Assembly (NCBI RefSeq): GCF_014653195.1
Contig: NZ_BNAH01000005.1
Coordinates: 193,640 to 257,639 of the forward strand
Reading direction: 5' to 3'
Length of the DNA: 64,000 nucleotides
Origin: Thalassotalea profundi
GTDB lineage: Bacteria; Pseudomonadota; Gammaproteobacteria; Enterobacterales; Alteromonadaceae
Positions 31,827 through 40,509 of this stretch are shown here, piece after piece. The notes below the pieces were generated by a model. The model had not been told where the DNA came from. It did no database searches and saw only the letters and a program-made list of their open reading frames with translations. The position numbers were made by a program, and so were the translations under genes. Numbering within the stretch: the first letter of the stretch is position 1; every line of letters begins with the position of its first letter.

Positions 31827-32660
31827 TTGTTTAACTTTACACGTAGCTGTACAATAACTGTCATCATTGTTTTATTATTAGTTGGGTGTTCTAGCAGACA
31901 ATCGCCTGCTCCTGTAGTTGATGTAAAGGCACATGTACCGTTACACAAACGGGTAAAAAGTAGCATTACCACAACCGAGTATATTGTTAAAAAAGGTGAA
32001 ACGTTATACTCAATAGCGTGGAGGGCTGATTTAGATGTACGTGAATTAGCTCAACTTAATAACATCCCCCCCCCTTATCGCATTTATCCAAAACAAAAAT
32101 TATTTTTAGATAAAAATGCTCGCAACACTAGTAATAGTAATACCTCTACAGAAACGCCTCAAATTGGTCAACCAAAAGTGGTAAAAAAACCTGTTGCGAC
32201 TTCTAAAAAGCAGGCGTATGGTGGTAATACAAGACGGGAAAATTCAAGCAATAATTCCCCGTTGAGTACCGGCACATTTTCACAAAAAATTAGTCAGTGG
32301 AAATGGCCAAATAATGGCCGAGTGATTTCTAAATTTTCTACGAAAAAACAAGGAAATAAAGGAATTGACATCGCAGGTAACAAAGGCGATTTGATTAAAG
32401 CAGCGGCTGACGGAAAAGTAGTATATGCTGGAGATGTTTTACGAGGGTATGGTCGGTTAATTATTATTAAACACAATGATGATTATTTAAGTGCTTATGC
32501 GCACAACGATAGTATTTTAGTTAAGGAGCAGCAAACCGTAAAAGCTGGCCAAGTCATTGCCAAAATGGGTGATACAGAAGCGAAAAGAGTCATGCTTCAT
32601 TTTGAAGTTCGCTTTCGTGGAAAATCTGTAAATCCATTAAAGTACTTGCCGAGAAGATAA
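31827..32660 (+). CDS. nlpD: Lipoprotein NlpD (LysM and M23 domains)
   Basis: A 277-residue lipoprotein with lipobox LLLVGC near residue 21, a LysM domain (TEYIVKKGETLYSIAWRADL and following), a polar linker, and a C-terminal M23 peptidase-like domain from about residue 150. As in E. coli, catalytic residues of M23 look degenerate (NKGIDIAGNKGD replaces the HxxxD motif), so it likely activates amidase AmiC rather than cutting itself. It begins at TTG. The rpoS promoter usually lies inside this gene. Confidence 0.93.
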   Translation: MFNFTRSCTITVIIVLLLVGCSSRQSPAPVVDVKAHVPLHKRVKSSITTTEYIVKKGETLYSIAWRADLDVRELAQLNNIPPPYRIYPKQKLFLDKNARNTSNSNTSTETPQIGQPKVVKKPVATSKKQAYGGNTRRENSSNNSPLSTGTFSQKISQWKWPNNGRVISKFSTKKQGNKGIDIAGNKGDLIKAAADGKVVYAGDVLRGYGRLIIIKHNDDYLSAYAHNDSILVKEQQTVKAGQVIAKMGDTEAKRVMLHFEVRFRGKSVNPLKYLPRR

Positions 32661-32745
32661 TAATTAATGATAGGTGTATGGAGTTAACGTGAATATTTAA
32701 TTAGTACTTAAGTATAGGCTTTGCTAAATTTATGGGAGATATAGC

Positions 32746-33669
32746 ATGAGCATAAAAAAAGATTTAAATGAGTGTACAGGTGACAATGTTGCCGTTGAGA
32801 ATAATTCTAATAAAATTGTGGATGATACTCCGTCAAATCTAGATGCAACGCAATTGTATTTAGGGGAAATCGGTTTTTCACCTCTGTTAACTGCCGAAGA
32901 AGAAGTCTACTTTTCACGCCTTGCTTTAAAAGGTGATGAACCCTCTCGTAAACGTATGATCGAAAGTAACTTACGTTTAGTTGTTAAAATCGCACGTCGT
33001 TATAATAATCGCGGATTACCTTTATTAGATTTAATTGAAGAAGGAAATTTAGGGCTTATTCGAGCCGTGGAAAAATTTGATCCTGAACGAGGCTTTAGAT
33101 TCTCAACTTATGCTACATGGTGGATACGTCAAACAATTGAACGTGCCATTATGAATCAAACCCGCACTATTAGATTGCCTATACATGTCGTTAAAGAACT
33201 TAATATATATTTACGTACTGCACGAGAACTTATTCAAAAACTCGATCATGAGCCTACCGCAGAAGATATCGCGGCGGAGCTTAATGTACCCGTTGCTGAT
33301 GTTTCTAAAATGTTACGTTTAAATGAACGTATTTCGTCTGTAGATACACCTTTTGGAGGTGAGTCTGACAAAGTGTTGTTGGATATAATTCCTGATGAAA
33401 AGAGTGGTGGACCAGAAAATGAGCTGCAAGATAATGATATTAAGAATAATATTGTGCATTGGTTAAATGAGCTCAACTCCAAACAGCGTGAAGTATTAGC
33501 AAGACGCTTTGGTTTATTGGGTTATGAAGCGGCTACTCTTGAAGATGTTGGTGTTGAAATAGGTTTAACTCGAGAGCGTGTACGTCAAATTCAGGTGGAA
33601 GCCTTAAAACGCTTACGTGATATTTTAAGCCAACAAGATTTATCTATTGAAGCGTTATTTCAAGCTTAA
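32746..33669 (+). CDS. rpoS: RNA polymerase sigma factor RpoS
   Basis: A 307-residue sigma-38. [21 protein letters not shown] forms region 1.2, [32 protein letters not shown] covers regions 2.1-2.4 (cited in part: [18 protein letters not shown]), and [20 protein letters not shown] is the region 4 helix-turn-helix. It directs stationary-phase and general stress transcription. Start has GGGAGATATAGC upstream. Next to nlpD and convergent with mutS, the conserved arrangement. Confidence 0.97.
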   Translation: MSIKKDLNECTGDNVAVENNSNKIVDDTPSNLDATQLYLGEIGFSPLLTAEEEVYFSRLALKGDEPSRKRMIESNLRLVVKIARRYNNRGLPLLDLIEEGNLGLIRAVEKFDPERGFRFSTYATWWIRQTIERAIMNQTRTIRLPIHVVKELNIYLRTARELIQKLDHEPTAEDIAAELNVPVADVSKMLRLNERISSVDTPFGGESDKVLLDIIPDEKSGGPENELQDNDIKNNIVHWLNELNSKQREVLARRFGLLGYEAATLEDVGVEIGLTRERVRQIQVEALKRLRDILSQQDLSIEALFQA

Positions 33670-33688
33670 ACTCGGTCATTTTCATAAT

Positions 33689-33719
33689 AAAAAAACCAGC
33701 ATTCAGGCTGGTTTTTTTA
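33689..33719. terminator. Bidirectional terminator between rpoS and mutS
   Basis: AAAAAAACCAGC and GCTGGTTTTTTT arms with a 7-nt loop lie between two convergent genes. A and T runs on both sides let it serve both transcripts. Confidence 0.88.
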
Positions 33720-33733
33720 AAAGTGTTTTTTAG

Positions 33734-36304
33734 TTATTTAAGTTTATTCTTAAGCTTAAATAACAGATCGAGTGCTTGCTTTGGGCTAATATCATCGACA
33801 TCAAGCGCTTTTAACTCTTCAACAATAGGGTGACTTTCATCTACTAAGCTTAGCTGCTCAAAAGTTTGAGGTTGTAAACTAACATTAGATGCACTTTGTT
33901 GACTTTCTAATTCACTTAAGCGTTGTTTTGCTCGTTGTATTACCGTTTTAGGTACGCCTGCAAGTTGTGCCACCTGTAATCCAAAGCTTTTACTAGCCGC
34001 GCCTTCTTGTACCGCATGCATAAAAATTATTTTTTCGTCATGCTCAACAGCATCTAAGTGTACATTAGCTAAAGTTGAAATTTGCTCAGCTAATAGGGTT
34101 AATTCAAAGTAATGGCTAGCAAATAACGTAAAGGCTTTGGTTTTTAGTGCTAACATTTCTGCACATGCCCAAGCTAATGATAAACCATCGAAAGTACTTG
34201 TTCCTCGACCTATTTCATCTAACAACACTAAACTTTTTTCTGTTGCATTATGTAAAATATTAGCTGTTTCTGTCATTTCGACCATAAAGGTTGATCGACC
34301 ACTAGCGAGATCATCCGATGCCCCAATACGGGTAAATATACGGTCAACCATGCCAATATTAGCAGCGCTTGCTGGTACAAAACTGCCAATATGTGCAAGT
34401 AATACAATTAATGCTGTTTGTCTCATATAAGTCGATTTACCGCCCATATTAGGACCGGTAATTATGAGCATTTTCCTTTGATCTGTTAGTACAACTGGAT
34501 TGGCAATAAAGGGATCTTGTGTCATTTGTTCAACGACCGCATGACGACCAGCTTCTATATTTATGCCTGGTTCTGCTAGTAAATTAGGCATAACGTAGTT
34601 TAACGTTTCAGCTCTTTCTGCAAATGTCGCTAGTACATCAACTTCAGCAATTGCTTGTGCAAGGGTTTGAAGTTTGTCTAGTTCAGGTAAAATTAAATCA
34701 AACAGTTGTTCATATAAACGTTTTTCTAATGCAAGAAATTTACTCTGTGCAGTAAGTACTTTATCTTCATGCTGTTTTAATTCATTAGTAATAAAGCGTT
34801 CGTTATTTTTGAGTGTTTGTCGTCTAATATAATCGTCGGGCACTTCTTGCGCAGCATTACGGCTTATTTCTATATAAAAACCATGTACGCGATTGTAACC
34901 AACTTTAAGCGATTGAATTCCAGTTCTTTGCTTTTCTCGTTCTTCTAATTGAGCCAAAAATTCAGTTGCGCCCTCACTTAAATCACGTAATACATCTAAT
35001 TCTTGGTGATAATTAGCAGCAATAACACCACCATCACGGATTAATACTGGAGGGTTTTCAACAATAGCTTTTTGCAAAAGTGTAGCAATATTGCCTAGTG
35101 GAGCAGTATCTGCTTTTAATTGACTCAGTGCAGATAATTCATCCATTGTTAATAATTGTTGTAATTCAGGTAATAACAATAAAGCATTACGTAATCGGGC
35201 AAAATCTCGAGGGCGTGCTGAGCGTAGTGCAATACGAGCGACGATTCTTTCAATATCCCCCATATGTTTAAGTAAGCTATGTAAAGGGGAATAAGTATCT
35301 GTTGTAATTAAGGCTGATATAGAGTTTTGTCTTGTCCTTAAGGTATCAAGATCTCTAAGTGGAAAATGTAACCATCGTTTGAGTAATCGTGAACCCATAG
35401 GTGTTGCAGAAGTGTCTAATATTGAAGCAAGCGTGTTTTCACTTCCACCCTGTAAGTTTTGAGTAAGTTCTAAGTTACGTCGAGTAGCAGCATCTAAAAT
35501 TACACCTTTAGCAGCTGTTTCAGCTAAAATAGAACGTATGTGAGGTAATGCAGAGCGTTGACTATCTTTAACATACTGTAACAAACAACCCGCGGCCATT
35601 AATCCAATATGTTTATCGTTTACGCCAAAGCCGGTTAATTCTTTCGTGCCAAATTGTTCATTAAGTAATTTCTGTGCTGTATCTAAATCAAACTCCCATT
35701 CAGGTCGACGTCTGAGCCCTTTGTATTTACTGAGCATCGTTGTATCTTGAAACGTTTCAGGATATAAAAGCTCTGCGGGTGATAGTCGTTGTAGTTCTGC
35801 TTGTAATTGTTCTGTTGTAGCAGGTTCAGTTAACACAAACCGCCCACTTGTCATATCTAAGTATGCTAAACCAAAGCCTTGTTGTTTTTCAGCGATAGCC
35901 ACAATTAAGTTGTCTTGTTTGTCCGTTAATAAAGCTTCATCACTAACCGTACCAGGAGTGACAATACGAACGACCTTTCGTTCAACAGGTCCTTTACTTG
36001 TTGCAGGATCGCCAATTTGTTCACAAATGGCTACAGACTCACCTAATTGAATTAGGCGAGCTAAATAATTTTCGACTGCATGATACGGTACGCCTGCCAT
36101 TGGAATTGCATTACCACCAGTCTTTCCTCTAGCTGTAAGTGAAATATCTAATAAATCAGAAGCCTTTTTAGCATCATCAAAAAATAATTCATAAAAATCC
36201 CCCATTCGATAAAAGACAAGAATATTCGGAAATTCAGCCTTAATTGTTAAGTACTGACGCATCATTGGAGTATGAGAGGATAAGTCTTGGGTTACTTTAG
36301 TCAT
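33734..36304 (-). CDS. mutS: DNA mismatch repair protein MutS
   Basis: An 856-residue mismatch-recognition ATPase. The N-terminal [15 protein letters not shown] contains the Phe-x-Glu mismatch wedge region, [13 protein letters not shown] is the Walker A motif, and [19 protein letters not shown] the Walker B and signature region. The start at 36304 ([18 protein letters not shown]) matches the family; an upstream TTG at 36331 adds nine unrelated residues. Its promoter region runs into the prophage left end at about 36.56 kb. Confidence 0.97.
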   Translation of the reverse strand: MTKVTQDLSSHTPMMRQYLTIKAEFPNILVFYRMGDFYELFFDDAKKASDLLDISLTARGKTGGNAIPMAGVPYHAVENYLARLIQLGESVAICEQIGDPATSKGPVERKVVRIVTPGTVSDEALLTDKQDNLIVAIAEKQQGFGLAYLDMTSGRFVLTEPATTEQLQAELQRLSPAELLYPETFQDTTMLSKYKGLRRRPEWEFDLDTAQKLLNEQFGTKELTGFGVNDKHIGLMAAGCLLQYVKDSQRSALPHIRSILAETAAKGVILDAATRRNLELTQNLQGGSENTLASILDTSATPMGSRLLKRWLHFPLRDLDTLRTRQNSISALITTDTYSPLHSLLKHMGDIERIVARIALRSARPRDFARLRNALLLLPELQQLLTMDELSALSQLKADTAPLGNIATLLQKAIVENPPVLIRDGGVIAANYHQELDVLRDLSEGATEFLAQLEEREKQRTGIQSLKVGYNRVHGFYIEISRNAAQEVPDDYIRRQTLKNNERFITNELKQHEDKVLTAQSKFLALEKRLYEQLFDLILPELDKLQTLAQAIAEVDVLATFAERAETLNYVMPNLLAEPGINIEAGRHAVVEQMTQDPFIANPVVLTDQRKMLIITGPNMGGKSTYMRQTALIVLLAHIGSFVPASAANIGMVDRIFTRIGASDDLASGRSTFMVEMTETANILHNATEKSLVLLDEIGRGTSTFDGLSLAWACAEMLALKTKAFTLFASHYFELTLLAEQISTLANVHLDAVEHDEKIIFMHAVQEGAASKSFGLQVAQLAGVPKTVIQRAKQRLSELESQQSASNVSLQPQTFEQLSLVDESHPIVEELKALDVDDISPKQALDLLFKLKNKLK

Positions 36305-36331
36305 TAAATATATTTTAAATTTTTTTCTCAA

Positions 36332-36562
36332 ATAATGTGTCGTTAATTATGCCATAAGGACAAGCATTAGACCCATAAGTTTTCATCAAAGAATTATTTA
36401 TAGCTGATTATTACAATATTACTGTAAATAATAACGGAGTAACTTTTTCAACTTAAAATATAGAAAGTTACTATTTTGATTATTTGCCAATTAAAACAAT
36501 GTATTAAAAGTATGGCTTGTTTAAAAATAAATGGATAAAAAAAATAATTATAAAAAAGCTTG
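36332..36562. other. mutS upstream region and stranded recA upstream DNA
   Basis: AT-rich chromosomal DNA without a gene. It should contain the leftward mutS promoter. Before prophage insertion it was also the DNA directly upstream of the recA promoter. Its right edge reads TTGATA at 36560-36565, the ancestral recA -35 hexamer, partly inside the att core. Confidence 0.75.
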
Positions 36563-36590
36563 ATACTGTACACACTTACTAGTATCAAGC
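36558..36590. repeat. 33-bp inverted repeat at the prophage left junction
   Basis: GCTTGATACT and AGTATCAAGC are perfect 10-bp inverted arms around a 13-nt loop, and they enclose the att core. The left arm is chromosomal and the right arm phage-derived, so the dyad forms only upon integration. No T run follows, so it is not a typical terminator. Confidence 0.8.
36563..36579. repeat. attL: 17-bp core shared with attR
   Basis: ATACTGTACACACTTAC is repeated exactly at 49320-49336 on the other side of the prophage. Followed here by TAGTATCAAG, which breaks the right half of the LexA palindrome, so attL carries only half a LexA site. Confidence 0.9.
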
Positions 36591-36635
36591 TAATTTACAA
36601 CAATTCTATTAAAATCAATCAGATAAAATAGAAGT

Positions 36636-36662
36636 TTTAACGCGCCATGAAAGGCGTGTTTT
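36636..36662 (-). terminator. Possible terminator of the repressor-like gene
   Basis: Read leftward, CACGCC and GGCGCG arms surround a short loop and run into TTAAAA. One mismatch and a weak T tract make this tentative. Confidence 0.35.
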
Positions 36663-36918
36663 AAGAGGTTAAACGGGTTGGATTTCTAAAAGCGTTTGAT
36701 ACTATCGGATTATGAATTCTTTCGGCATACACCGCCATGTAAGCTAATACGGGGTCAACGCCGCTAATATCAATAATCTTTTCTAAAACTTCATCACTTG
36801 GCAATCTGCGCCCGTTTCTGTATGCGCTGAACATTTGCCTCGTTATTCCAAGTTTTATAGATGTTTTGGTGTCGCTTGCCTCGCCGCAAGCCTTGTTTAG
36901 TAGGTCTTGTAAGGTCAT
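36661..36918 (-). CDS. Helix-turn-helix phage regulator (DUF3693-like), probable repressor
   Basis: An 85-residue protein with a Cro/C1-type helix-turn-helix: TKTSIKLGITRQMFSAYRNG as the recognition unit, then RRLPSDEVLEKIIDISGVDP. The pattern and C-terminal AERIHNP match DUF3693 phage proteins of Vibrio-type marine phages. It is the only leftward gene at the left end, divergent from the replication genes, the place of an immunity repressor. No peptidase domain, so it would not be inactivated by RecA-stimulated self-cleavage. Confidence 0.75.
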   Translation of the reverse strand: MTLQDLLNKACGEASDTKTSIKLGITRQMFSAYRNGRRLPSDEVLEKIIDISGVDPVLAYMAVYAERIHNPIVSNAFRNPTRLTS

Positions 36919-37208
36919 TTTGTTTTACTCGTTGTTGTTGGCTAAATTAAGTTTAGTGCCTGTAAACTGATAAGACAACCCGTAACCGAACAGTTTACTT
37001 TTGTATTACTCTAGTGTTTACTAAAAAAGCTTTCGCGGCTTATATCGATTTACTTGTTGTTGTTGGCTCAATGTTCAAGCAATTCAATCAGGCTCGAAAG
37101 CACTCCATTTTAAACATTTTAAAGTTCTTCCTTTGGTTGTCGGGTGCGGTTCGAAACAATCCCGACAATTTTCTAAACCAAAGTAAGAAAATAACAAAGG
37201 GTAGATTA
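36919..37208. promoter_or_regulatory. Divergent control region with repeated AGTTTAC-type sites and a hairpin
   Basis: Between the leftward repressor gene and the rightward genes lie related sites: GTTTAGTG at 36951, GTAAACT at 36962-36968, AGTTTAC at 36992-36998 and GTTTAC at 37016-37021. Two form an inverted pair. They are candidate repressor operators. A long inverted repeat follows at 37132-37182. No gene is supported here despite an open frame from 37014. Confidence 0.5.
37132..37182. repeat. Long inverted repeat, possible replication origin or leader hairpin
   Basis: TTGTCGGG (37137-37144) pairs with CCCGACAA (37161-37168), and outer TTTGGTT pairs with AACCAAA after a small bulge. It lies just before the first rightward gene. 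It could be the nicking hairpin of the rolling-circle origin, or an RNA structure in the early leader. Function is a guess. Confidence 0.5.
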
Positions 37209-37466
37209 ATGAAAACTGAACAAAATCCGCACAAGTTGATAATGGTTCGAGCAGAACAAGATAAGTTATTAACCCTATTTGCAAAAGAAATCATCAATAA
37301 AAACAAGTCCAGACCTGATATTGCAAACATGCATTTGTCAGAAATGCGCCACAAAATCAATAGCGCAAAAATTAAAAATAATAACCCAATACAAAGAACG
37401 CGGGATAGCCTCGCCGCTATGGTCGGTGTAACAAGTCAGATTAAAAAAGCGGCGGGGCTGGTGTAA
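37209..37466 (+). CDS. Prophage early protein of unknown function (85 residues)
   Basis: A small basic protein with no recognised domain; a helical stretch (RDSLAAMVGVTSQIKKAAGLV) ends it. The start at 37209 is supported by AAAGGG upstream. The open frame continues to 37014 but would cross the operator/hairpin region and lacks a ribosome site. Its last seven residues, KKAAGLV, are repeated at the end of the next protein through a 28-bp DNA repeat. Overlaps the next gene by 1 bp. Confidence 0.65.
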   Translation: MKTEQNPHKLIMVRAEQDKLLTLFAKEIINKNKSRPDIANMHLSEMRHKINSAKIKNNNPIQRTRDSLAAMVGVTSQIKKAAGLV

Positions 37467-37470
37467 TGAA
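37443..37470 (+). repeat. 28-bp direct repeat, copy 1
   Basis: A-rich start, then GCGGCGGGGCTGGTGTAATG and AA. It covers the end of one gene and the start codon of the next. Copy 2 is at 37700-37727, 257 bp later, at exactly the equivalent gene junction. Confidence 0.9.
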
Positions 37471-37723
37471 GTGTACAGAGGAAAACCTTAAAAAGTATGT
37501 TGTTAGCAACCTTTATTCAGCGGTGGAGCATGAGTTTAGAGGGGTTGATTATAAGTGCGAAATTGAAAGACAAGTAAAGGGGTTAGAAAATCTTTGTGAA
37601 TCGCTGGGTTTTTATGAGTTAGAGGTTATCTGCAAAATGGTAGGAAGTCTGATTTGCAATGATAGTTTCGACGAGGCTAGGGGTGTAGCGCGCACGTTAA
37701 AAAAAGCGGCGGGGCTGGTGTAA
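37466..37723 (+). CDS. Prophage early protein of unknown function (85 residues, Cys-containing)
   Basis: Not recognised. The acidic N-terminal half holds five cysteines in all (MKCTEENLKKYV, YKCEIERQ, ENLCESLG, EVICKMVGSLIC), without a clear zinc pattern. The C terminus KKAAGLV repeats that of the preceding protein. Start and stop overlap neighbours by one base (TAATG), indicating coupled translation in a tight early operon. Confidence 0.6.
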   Translation: MKCTEENLKKYVVSNLYSAVEHEFRGVDYKCEIERQVKGLENLCESLGFYELEVICKMVGSLICNDSFDEARGVARTLKKAAGLV

Positions 37724-37727
37724 TGAA
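37700..37727 (+). repeat. 28-bp direct repeat, copy 2
   Basis: Same sequence as 37443-37470, again spanning a stop/start junction (TAATG). Suggests duplication or recombination at gene boundaries. Confidence 0.9.
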
Positions 37728-37995
37728 AATGCAAAAAACCTACTCGGCAAAAGATATTTGGGCGGTAGCTTGGCGTTTACAACGTAAAAATAAAGCGGGG
37801 GATGATGAATTTCCTTTTGCATTGCTTAAGATAAAAAACTTAATGACAACAAAAGGTCAAGGGGGTGTTTTTTTTAAAATGATGTTAAAAGCTAAGTGGG
37901 CTTTTATATATCGCGAGCGATATAAACACAAAAAAGAACGCGCATTAAGTACAAAGCAAAGACTGTTAATGTTAAAGGTTACTGGAAAATGGTAA
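37723..37995 (+). CDS. Prophage protein of unknown function (90 residues, basic)
   Basis: A very basic protein (KKERALSTKQRLLMLKVTGKW at the end, cited in part: RYKHKKERALSTKQR) with an aromatic-rich middle. It might bind nucleic acid, but no fold is recognised. Overlaps the preceding gene by one base and the replication initiator by seven, so it belongs to the replication operon. Confidence 0.6.
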   Translation: MKMQKTYSAKDIWAVAWRLQRKNKAGDDEFPFALLKIKNLMTTKGQGGVFFKMMLKAKWAFIYRERYKHKKERALSTKQRLLMLKVTGKW

Positions 37996-39857
37996 TTAAC
38001 AAAGCAATCGACCACAGCAAGCGGCTAATAAAGCCGCTTTTTTTAGTTCCAACAAAAAAGCAATTGCAAACAGTTGACGAGCTAAACAAAGAATTCGACT
38101 TGCAGACCAAAAAACACCGCGTAGCGGCTCAAAATCGCGTAGCGATTGACGAGGAAAGACTTAGGCTAGTCAAGAGGGGCGAAAGTCCGACAAAGGAATT
38201 TCAACACGTCGCTAGTGCAAAAAAACACGTGTTTGATGTGCAAACACAAGTTAATCAATACGAGGTCAAGAAATGGCGTGAGCATTGCGAGAAACTGCAT
38301 TTCTGTCCTGAGCCGTTAAGCTTACCGAGTAGGAAAACGATAAGCGAAAGAGAATACGTTAAAAGTCAAAATATAAAACCGCTTGGTTCGATTAGCGCAA
38401 ATTCAAAAGTTTGCGTTCGTCTTTACGCTCAAGAGTGGGCGAATAAGTTTCGTTTTGGTTTTGAGTCGGGCGCGTTGGGTGCAAAAGTAGCGCCGCCAAT
38501 AACCACAGGCGAAAGAAAAACAAACGAATTAACAAAAAATGCGACGAGACAGATTTTAGAATCGGGCGCTTATTTATCAGCAACAAGGGCGGGTTATACA
38601 ACGTTTTTAACATTAACGTTTGATGATATTGCTCGCGGTAAATTAAAGCGAGAAGAAACAACCATCGGGAAAGAGGTATCTCGATTTTTTGACGCGGCGC
38701 AAAAAATATACCAGCGGGGCATGGAAGTAGGGTTTTATCAAGATGATAACGGCGAGTTTATCGATTACGACAAACCAAAAAAAATAAAATTTTCCTTACC
38801 TATGTATTGTCCTGAACTGGTTTTTCCTCGTTTGCCATGCGGCGATATAAAGGCGTTACCAGATTTAGAAGAGTGTATTCCTTATAACTTTAGAAAGCAT
38901 ATAGAGTGCGATTACTTGGAAAATGATGCCGTTTACGGCTTAAAAAAAGTCTATCCACCGCTTGATTATATGTGGGTCGCTGAAAACCCTAAAAACAAAG
39001 CGGGCGAAGACAACCCGCACGTTCATATCATGATGAGATGGAAAGTTGAGAAAAAGCATTTTCGTGCATGGGCGGAAAGGCTCGAAAGTATTTGGGGGCA
39101 TGGGTTCGCCAAGCTTGAGCGAATTCATACACCGCAAGCCGCAAGTAATTATCTATTAAAAGCGGTTGGTTACTTGTCGAAAGGTTCGAGCGGTGAGCAA
39201 GGCGAAATCAAAGGTAATCGGTACAATGTTTCTGCAAGCGCTCGCGCTCCGAAATGGGAGTGCATAGGCGAATTTTTCGCGGATAATTTTATTGCCATAT
39301 TGGGCGAATTACGGGAAAAATTACATCGTAAAAAATTAAAAGCTTATGCCGATAAAATCGCGGTAAATGCGAAATTGTCAGAAGAAAAAGCGAAATTTAA
39401 AAAGCTGTCAAATATCAATAAAAAGTCGCCAAGCGAAAAACGCCAAGCGTATATCGAACACTTAAAAAATAGACTGTTAGGCGGTGACAAAGCGTTAAAA
39501 AGTATTAATGAAAAATTAAGCGAATTACCTTTTATTAATGATTTTGCAATAGGCAACTTAAACAAAGAGCAAGCAGATAATTTCATTTATTGGGCTATGC
39601 GCGAAAGGTTTTGGAATACCGCTATAACAGACGATAAAGCAACGTTTAACCAGCTTAAAAAACAAACCTTTGAATCAATTAAATTTATGCGTCAAGCCGC
39701 GAAAATCCCTGAGCACATTATTTTAACGAATAAGCTTACGTGGCAATGGGCGGAAAACGATTCTAATTTTGAGGCAATAGAAACAAGACAAGATATTTTT
39801 ATAGATGATAATGGTGTTGAATGGTCACTAGATAAAAATATTTATAAAACAGCCTAA
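37989..39857 (+). CDS. Rolling-circle replication initiator (HUH endonuclease)
   Basis: A 622-residue protein with three ordered HUH-family motifs: FLTLTF near residue 204, HVHIMM with His344 and His346 (metal binding), and YLLKAVGYLSK with Tyr388 and Tyr395 as candidate nicking tyrosines. It would nick the origin and start rolling-circle replication of the circular viral genome. PM2's initiator P12 is of similar length. No helicase domain is seen, so host helicase is probably used. The N-terminal 150 residues are charged and unclassified. Confidence 0.8.
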   Translation: MVINKAIDHSKRLIKPLFLVPTKKQLQTVDELNKEFDLQTKKHRVAAQNRVAIDEERLRLVKRGESPTKEFQHVASAKKHVFDVQTQVNQYEVKKWREHCEKLHFCPEPLSLPSRKTISEREYVKSQNIKPLGSISANSKVCVRLYAQEWANKFRFGFESGALGAKVAPPITTGERKTNELTKNATRQILESGAYLSATRAGYTTFLTLTFDDIARGKLKREETTIGKEVSRFFDAAQKIYQRGMEVGFYQDDNGEFIDYDKPKKIKFSLPMYCPELVFPRLPCGDIKALPDLEECIPYNFRKHIECDYLENDAVYGLKKVYPPLDYMWVAENPKNKAGEDNPHVHIMMRWKVEKKHFRAWAERLESIWGHGFAKLERIHTPQAASNYLLKAVGYLSKGSSGEQGEIKGNRYNVSASARAPKWECIGEFFADNFIAILGELREKLHRKKLKAYADKIAVNAKLSEEKAKFKKLSNINKKSPSEKRQAYIEHLKNRLLGGDKALKSINEKLSELPFINDFAIGNLNKEQADNFIYWAMRERFWNTAITDDKATFNQLKKQTFESIKFMRQAAKIPEHIILTNKLTWQWAENDSNFEAIETRQDIFIDDNGVEWSLDKNIYKTA

Positions 39858-39878
39858 GCAAACAAAAGAGGTCAACGA

Positions 39879-40070
39879 ATGAAAGTTATAAAACATCATT
39901 TCAAAATAGCATTAGAAAAGCGAAAACAAGCGAATGAAACTAGCGTAATGCGCCCATCAGTAAAAATGCAATTAGCAGACGAGGCGCTTGATGCATTGCA
40001 AATTGTTGTTGTTGGCTTAATTGGTGAAATCGAGCGATTAAACGAGAGGGTAAACGATGAAAACAGATAA
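39879..40070 (+). CDS. Small prophage protein (63 residues)
   Basis: A helical protein, basic at the N terminus and with a possible coiled coil at the C terminus (LIGEIERLNERVN). Not recognised. AAAGAGGTCAACGA precedes the ATG as ribosome site. Overlaps the next gene by 14 bp in another frame. Confidence 0.6.
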   Translation: MKVIKHHFKIALEKRKQANETSVMRPSVKMQLADEALDALQIVVVGLIGEIERLNERVNDENR

Positions 40071-40509
40071 CCCAATCTTGGGTGAATGCACTTGTGATGC
40101 TTGCGGAAACAATGCGGGTATTAAGCGAAAGCGCACAGGTAAAAAATTACTCTATTTACACTGCCCTAATTGCGGATTAGACCAGCGTAGCGGGGCGTTA
40201 ATACAAGCTAAATGGCAAGCAATAATTGACGGTGTTGAGTTGCCAAGCGAAAAAGCCGAAAAAATAGCGGAATTACAGCCAATTAGCACCGAAACAGCAA
40301 GCGAAATAAAAACCGAAGTAACGCCAGAAATCAGCGAAAACTGGCAACCAGATAACAATATTGAAAAGGTAATGAAAAATGACAACAGCGGCACAAAGAC
40401 ACGACCAGATAAAAGCGAGCAAGAATCAAGTGAATCAAGCGGTGGAATCCTTAAAATCTTCGGAGCAATCGCAGGAATCGCCCTTGTCATTGCAAAAACC
40501 AGAAGTTAA
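40057..40509 (+). CDS. Zinc-ribbon protein with C-terminal membrane helix
   Basis: A 150-residue protein. N-terminal CTCDACG and CPNCG form a probable zinc ribbon (residues 11-39). A long acidic low-complexity linker follows, then a C-terminal hydrophobic helix (GGILKIFGAIAGIALVIAK). It could tether DNA or a partner to the viral or host membrane. The last 131 bases also encode the start of the next gene in a different frame, so the membrane tail is dual-coded. Confidence 0.65.
   Translation: MKTDNPILGECTCDACGNNAGIKRKRTGKKLLYLHCPNCGLDQRSGALIQAKWQAIIDGVELPSEKAEKIAELQPISTETASEIKTEVTPEISENWQPDNNIEKVMKNDNSGTKTRPDKSEQESSESSGGILKIFGAIAGIALVIAKTRS

Noticed and set aside
36563-36585. A second LexA box at attL
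   Set aside because: The left half (TACTGTA) is intact, but the right half reads TTACTAGTA, shifting the dyad by one base and losing ACAG at the required spacing.
37014-37208. N-terminal extension of the first prophage early gene
   Set aside because: It would run through the operator cluster and hairpin and has no ribosome site; ATG at 37209 has AAAGGG upstream.
40001-40020. GTTGTTGTTGGCT recurring at 36931, 37054 and 40005
   Set aside because: The third copy encodes Val-Val-Gly in a gene and the motif is low complexity; not convincing as a specific site.
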